Assembly: GCA_947463065.1 (NCBI GenBank)
Contig: CANHSF010000008.1
Location: 1 to 33,169, forward strand
Source: Flavobacteriales bacterium
GTDB lineage: Bacteria; Bacteroidota; Bacteroidia; Flavobacteriales_D; Sanyastnellaceae
Direction: 5' to 3'
Length of the DNA: 33,169 nt
Positions 28,561-33,169 of this stretch are shown piece by piece (within the stretch, counting starts at the first letter, position 1; each line of letters opens with the position of its first letter). The notes below the pieces were generated by a model. The model worked only from the letters and a program-made list of their open reading frames with translations. It searched no databases and was not told where the DNA came from. Position numbers and translations under genes: made by a program.

Positions 28561-31500
28561 TTATGCTTCTGTTTCTTCGATGTTTCTCACTTTCGTCATG
28601 TAGAAGATATTCGGCTGAATACCAACTTCTTCCAAAGCGTGGTACGAACGGTTGTTGACTGAACGTTTGGTGTTGTTGCTCTTCGTGTCGTTGAGATCAC
28701 CAAATACAATCGCGTTGGTTGGACAAGCTTCGGAGCATGCCGTCTCAATGCTACCATCTGGCACTGGCACGCCAGCCTTTTTCGCTTCCAACTTACCTGC
28801 TTGGATACGCTGCTGGCACATGCTGCATTTTTCCATTACACCGCGCGTACGAACGGTAACATCTGGATTGAGCACCATACGCATGGTCTCGTCTTGCGAT
28901 GGATTGACCAAAGCAAACTTATCGTTGGTTACATAATTGAACCAGTTGAATCGACGTACTTTGTAAGGACAGTTGTTTGCGCAATAGCGTGTACCGATGC
29001 AACGGTTGTAGGCCATATTGTTGAGTCCTTCGTTGCTGTGCACTGTGGCCGCTACTGGACAAACCGTTTCGCATGGTGCGTGGTTGCAGTGCTGGCACAT
29101 CATGGGCATGTGCACTGTCTTCGGGTTCAATGCAGGATCCTCCATGTGGCGGTAAGCTGCAATGGTTCCTAAGTTCTCTTGCTCTTTGGTTTCTTTGAGC
29201 GATTCGTGTTCGGAAGAGAAATAGCGATCGATGCGCAACCAATGCATATCGCGGTGGCGCAATACTTCGTCTTTACCCACAACTGGAACGTTGTTTTCGG
29301 TATGGCATGCTGTGATGCAAGCTCCACAACCAAAACAAGCGGTGAGATCGATGGTCAAACCCCAACGGTGGCCTACACCTTCAACCGGGTGATCGCGCCA
29401 CAAGTCGCTCTCGCGAACGTGCTCTTTGTCTTGTGCATTGATTACACCATCGTTGTTCACGTCCTTGTGCACCACCAAGCCTGGCATCATATTGAAGGTC
29501 GCTTCACCTTTCTTTTTGTCCTTTTCCTTTTGGAAAGTGCTCCAAGTGGTTTCTTTAACGACCGACTCGCGACCCATGACCGTGCTGTGCATTTGTGTAG
29601 AGGCCAATTTGTACTCGGCATCTACTTTTTCCACCGTTACGTCATACACCGCGAATTGAATGGTATCTCCAGCAGCATCGGCGAATGCAAAGGCATTTTT
29701 ACCGATGGGCATTCGCTTATCGCCATCCATGAGGTGTTCACCATCTTGGCCGGTTTGATAAGCCGATTTTCCAATTTCTTCATTGTTGCCACCACGACCA
29801 TAACCCAAGGCTATACCGATGGTGCCGGGCATTTGACCAGCAGCAGGGTATACAGGTAGCTCGATGGGAGCGCGTCCGTTGATGGACACTTTCACCACGT
29901 TGGCACAGTCGCATTGACCGATATATTTTTCAACACCCAAAGCATCGCAATCGGTGTGTGACATGGTCACGTAGTTGTCCCAAGTAATTTTGGTGATTGG
30001 GTCTGGAGTTTCTTGCAACAACGGGTTATTGGCATGGCTACCGTTACCTATGGTCACTTTTTCATAGAGACTCAATTCCCATTGACCGCCTTTTACAGCA
30101 GTCACCTTGGCGATCGCATCGCTCACATTCATGGATGCTGGGGCCACAGTCGCCTCACTCACCACAGCCGCAGCTGCAGCCACAGGGGCAACACCTTCGG
30201 TCGCTGGAGCAGCTTCGGCCGCAACGGCAGCAGGCGCACTACCGGCAAACGTTCCGTTGTGCACCGCCAAATGCCAAGCGTTATCGGTATTCATGGCTGC
30301 CGGAGTATAGGCAGCATTGTAATTCTGACGGAGATACGTGTAGTAATCTGTTGCGTTATCGGCCCAACGCAAGAAGCTTTCTTGAGCATAGCGGGTGCTG
30401 TACAACGCATTGATGGTCGGCTGTGCAAGATCCACGCGTCCTTCGGTCAAAGCATAATCGTTCCAAGCCTCCAAGTAATGGTGGTCGGGAGCCATGTAGG
30501 TGCAAAGGCTAGCGGTTTCATCTGCAAAGAGATTGAAGCATACGCTGGCTTTTACTTTGGCAAGACCTTGCTTGAAGCTGTCGGCTTGCGCATAAGAATA
30601 AGCAGGGTTGGTGCCATAGACAATCAAAACATCTACGCTACCTGCGTTCATATCGGCCACCAATTGCTTCATGTCGGCATCGTTACCGCGGAACAAAGAA
30701 ATTGGGTTCTTTACGTCCATTGACTTGCCCACATTGCCGAGCGATTGGTTGATCGCGTGACAAATCAACTGAGCGTTGGCATCGTTGCTACCGCAAACCA
30801 CCAACGATTCGCCTTTGTTCTTTTTCAATTCTTCGGCAGCATAACCAATAGCTTTGTCGGCTTCGCCCACGCTGATTGGCGCACCACCTGTTACAGCGGC
30901 GTAAAGAGCTGCCAACACCTTGCCCTCTTCAGAAGGTTTTACAAGCACACGCACATCAGAATTCGAACCGGTCAAAGACATGCGGCTTTCGAATTGGAAG
31001 TGATGGCTCATCCATCCGTTTTCGGGTTTGCGGCCTTCACTGTATTGTACACTGTACAAATTGGACGTCAACCACGTTCCGAGGAAATCAGCGCCAACAC
31101 TCACGATGGTTTTGGCTTTGCTGAAATCGTATTGCGGTACTACCGCTTTGCCGAATGCGGCCTCAGTGGCTTTGGTCAAACCATTGTAAGAGATCGCATC
31201 GTGTTGAATGTGCTTTACTTTGCCCGCGAACTTGCTGGAGAAAGCCGTGATGGCCTTTTGAGTTGACGGACTGATCACCGTCGAACTCACGATACGGATG
31301 TTATTGGCGGAGGCCAAAGCGGACATCATTTCCGTGTCGAAGTCAGCCCAATTGATATCGGTGCCTTGCTTTTTGGCATTGCGCAAGCGAGAACTATCGT
31401 AGAGACCCAAAACACTTGAGTTGATGCGCGAGGACACTGCGCCGCGCGATACTCCTGTGTATTTGTTGCCTTTGATATGGATCGGACGACCTTCGCGGGT

Positions 31501-31830
31501 TTTTACAAGAATATTTCCATAATCATTGCCATCGTAGTAGGTTGAAGCGTAGTAATTCGCTACCCCTGGCGTGATTTCCTCAGGCTTAATGACATAAGGA
31601 ATGGATTTTACGACTGGAGTTTCGCAGGCCGCGAGCGTAGCAGCTGCTACACTGAAGCCCATGAATTTCAAGAAGTCGCGGCGACCGGTATTGGTCTTTG
31701 ACAAATCGTCATTACCCAAAAATTGATCAACCGATTGTTTATTGTTGAACTCGTTGCTTAGTGCTTCTTGAGCAGCCTGTGTTCCGTGCAACTCGTCGAG
31801 TCCTGTCCAATATTTCTTTGTGATGCCCAT
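28561..31830 (-). CDS. actB: alternative complex III subunit ActB (molybdopterin-oxidoreductase-like / Fe-S fusion, Tat-type signal)
   Basis: GRRDFLKFMGFSVAAATLAAC; four Cys clusters CFGCGACITAC, CQHCNHAPCETVCP, CIGTRYCANNCP, CSMCQQR...CSEACP. Confidence 0.94.
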   Translation of the reverse strand: MGITKKYWTGLDELHGTQAAQEALSNEFNNKQSVDQFLGNDDLSKTNTGRRDFLKFMGFSVAAATLAACETPVVKSIPYVIKPEEITPGVANYYASTYYDGNDYGNILVKTREGRPIHIKGNKYTGVSRGAVSSRINSSVLGLYDSSRLRNAKKQGTDINWADFDTEMMSALASANNIRIVSSTVISPSTQKAITAFSSKFAGKVKHIQHDAISYNGLTKATEAAFGKAVVPQYDFSKAKTIVSVGADFLGTWLTSNLYSVQYSEGRKPENGWMSHHFQFESRMSLTGSNSDVRVLVKPSEEGKVLAALYAAVTGGAPISVGEADKAIGYAAEELKKNKGESLVVCGSNDANAQLICHAINQSLGNVGKSMDVKNPISLFRGNDADMKQLVADMNAGSVDVLIVYGTNPAYSYAQADSFKQGLAKVKASVCFNLFADETASLCTYMAPDHHYLEAWNDYALTEGRVDLAQPTINALYSTRYAQESFLRWADNATDYYTYLRQNYNAAYTPAAMNTDNAWHLAVHNGTFAGSAPAAVAAEAAPATEGVAPVAAAAAVVSEATVAPASMNVSDAIAKVTAVKGGQWELSLYEKVTIGNGSHANNPLLQETPDPITKITWDNYVTMSHTDCDALGVEKYIGQCDCANVVKVSINGRAPIELPVYPAAGQMPGTIGIALGYGRGGNNEEIGKSAYQTGQDGEHLMDGDKRMPIGKNAFAFADAAGDTIQFAVYDVTVEKVDAEYKLASTQMHSTVMGRESVVKETTWSTFQKEKDKKKGEATFNMMPGLVVHKDVNNDGVINAQDKEHVRESDLWRDHPVEGVGHRWGLTIDLTACFGCGACITACHTENNVPVVGKDEVLRHRDMHWLRIDRYFSSEHESLKETKEQENLGTIAAYRHMEDPALNPKTVHMPMMCQHCNHAPCETVCPVAATVHSNEGLNNMAYNRCIGTRYCANNCPYKVRRFNWFNYVTNDKFALVNPSQDETMRMVLNPDVTVRTRGVMEKCSMCQQRIQAGKLEAKKAGVPVPDGSIETACSEACPTNAIVFGDLNDTKSNNTKRSVNNRSYHALEEVGIQPNIFYMTKVRNIEETEA

Positions 31831-31882
31831 GTGTTGGTATATCGTTCTTGTCGTTAGAATCTTAATTGCTGAATGGATTGGA

Positions 31883-33169
31883 TTAATAGTGGCATTTGCC
31901 GCATTCCCAACCGCCGTTTTCGCGTACGGTCATGGTTCCGTCTTCCATGATATCTGCCAATGTGCGTTTGCCCACTTCGTTGGCTTTGTAACGCTTGTGC
32001 ATTTCTTCGTAGTAGTCCGATTTGGTAGGATCAATGCCCGATTTGTTGTGGCATTCCAAGCACCATCCCATGGTAAGTGTTTCCTTTTCCAACTTGATCA
32101 AACCGGTTACATCTTCTTGGGCGTTGATCTCTTCAGGAGTTGCAATGTGACCAACCGTGTACATTTGAACTGGACCGTGGCACTGTTTGCAATCGATTTG
32201 ACCAACCGTTACGTGTTGTTGGTGACTGAAATAAACGTGATCTGGCAAATTATGCACTTTGTTCCACGCAAGAGGAACTTGAGGACCGATGTATTTCGCT
32301 GAATCAGGATTCCATCCGATGTGTTCGTAGATCTTCGCGATTTCGGTAGTGCCGCTAATTGCACCTTTCTTAATCCCTTTGTGGCAGTTCATACAAACGT
32401 TCAAGGAAGGAATACCAGCGTGCTTTGACTTGGCAGCGCTGCTATGGCAGTATTGGCAATCGATTTCGTTTTGGCAAGCGTGTACTGCGTGAGAAAACCA
32501 GATCGGTTGATCAGGCGTGTAGCCTTCGTAGATACCGATGCCCATCAACGACTTGTATCCCACTACAGAAATGTAGCAGAAAATGATGAATCCGACGATG
32601 GAAACGAATTTCTTGTTGTTCCACATCCATGCTTTAGCCACTTGCAAGTATGAACGCTCGGCAGGGATAGGTAGACCATCGCGCTCGTTGACTGCAACTT
32701 GCAAGCTGCGTGAGATATTGGCTGCGGATACAGCAATAATGGCCAAAATCAAACCGATGATGATGAACCAGATGTACGCGTTGTCATCGCCCTCCAACTC
32801 GGCCTTGGCGGCTTCGATTTCCTCCAATGTCATACATTTCGGGCCTTGAGCGGCGGCAGCACCTCCGGCTGAACCACCAGTCTTCACATAAGCCAAGATA
32901 TCAGCGATTTCGGCTTCAGACACTGCTTGCGCAGCCATCATACCAAATTGGCCCTTCCACTTGGCTACCATACCCACAACATAGGGATCTCCAGAGGCCA
33001 AAGCGCCATTCGGATTTTGAATCCATTTGACGATCAAGGCATCCTTTCCGGCCCAACGGGCGTCTACTCCTTGAAGACTTGGCGCTGCAAGCAAACTACC
33101 GTCCACGCTATGGCAGGATGCACAGTTTTGCTTGAAAAGCGTTTCCCCTTTGACCGCATCCCCGCTGTC
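31883..33169 (-). CDS. actA: alternative complex III multihaem cytochrome ActA with N-terminal cytochrome c domain (5' end outside window)
   Basis: Five CxxCH motifs in the C-terminal half (CQYCH, CMNCH, CKQCH, CLECH, CGKCH) plus a sixth, CASCH (33110-33124), upstream of the ORF-track start; frame stays open to the window edge. Confidence 0.92.
   Translation of the reverse strand, partial: DSGDAVKGETLFKQNCASCHSVDGSLLAAPSLQGVDARWAGKDALIVKWIQNPNGALASGDPYVVGMVAKWKGQFGMMAAQAVSEAEIADILAYVKTGGSAGGAAAAQGPKCMTLEEIEAAKAELEGDDNAYIWFIIIGLILAIIAVSAANISRSLQVAVNERDGLPIPAERSYLQVAKAWMWNNKKFVSIVGFIIFCYISVVGYKSLMGIGIYEGYTPDQPIWFSHAVHACQNEIDCQYCHSSAAKSKHAGIPSLNVCMNCHKGIKKGAISGTTEIAKIYEHIGWNPDSAKYIGPQVPLAWNKVHNLPDHVYFSHQQHVTVGQIDCKQCHGPVQMYTVGHIATPEEINAQEDVTGLIKLEKETLTMGWCLECHNKSGIDPTKSDYYEEMHKRYKANEVGKRTLADIMEDGTMTVRENGGWECGKCHY

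Noticed and set aside
29179-30723. Plus-strand ORFs of 226, 138 and 236 aa inside actB
   Set aside because: Antisense to a well-supported 1089-aa CDS; compositions reflect complementary codon bias.
1-33169. tRNA, rRNA, CRISPR arrays, IS elements or prophage genes
   Set aside because: Scanned by eye; no regularly spaced repeats, transposase motifs or tRNA-like cloverleaf segments recognised. A tRNAscan/Infernal run would be needed for certainty.

Overview
33 kb of a Bacteroidota-type chromosome, mostly housekeeping. From left to right: the 3' part of a SUF Fe-S operon (sufC partial, sufD, sufS, sufE, sufT-like); orphan hypothetical proteins and lipoproteins; a secreted TPR protein, thiL and recJ on the minus strand. 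A run of plus-strand accessory genes follows: a Cys-rich repeat lipoprotein, a LytS-type kinase, a LytTR regulator, a lipoprotein, a multi-TM protein, a FabH-like ketosynthase III, a methyltransferase resembling the PhcB/3-OH-PAME family, and a membrane fatty acid desaturase. Then come queG, ruvB and an outer-membrane protein (minus), and a minus-strand respiratory operon actA(partial)-actB-actC-actD-actE-actF-[unannotated 40-aa ORF]-ctaC-ctaD (alternative complex III plus aa3-type oxidase). The two leads I rate highest are: (1) a 40-codon ORF missing from the ORF track, between actF and ctaC, whose product aligns without gaps to the extra N-terminal helix of CtaC; and (2) the ketosynthase III / PhcB-like methyltransferase / desaturase set, with a nearby sensor system whose kinase has a degenerate ATP-binding motif. 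This could be a lipid-signal or modified-lipid locus. All homology calls come from motif recognition by eye; no searches were run.
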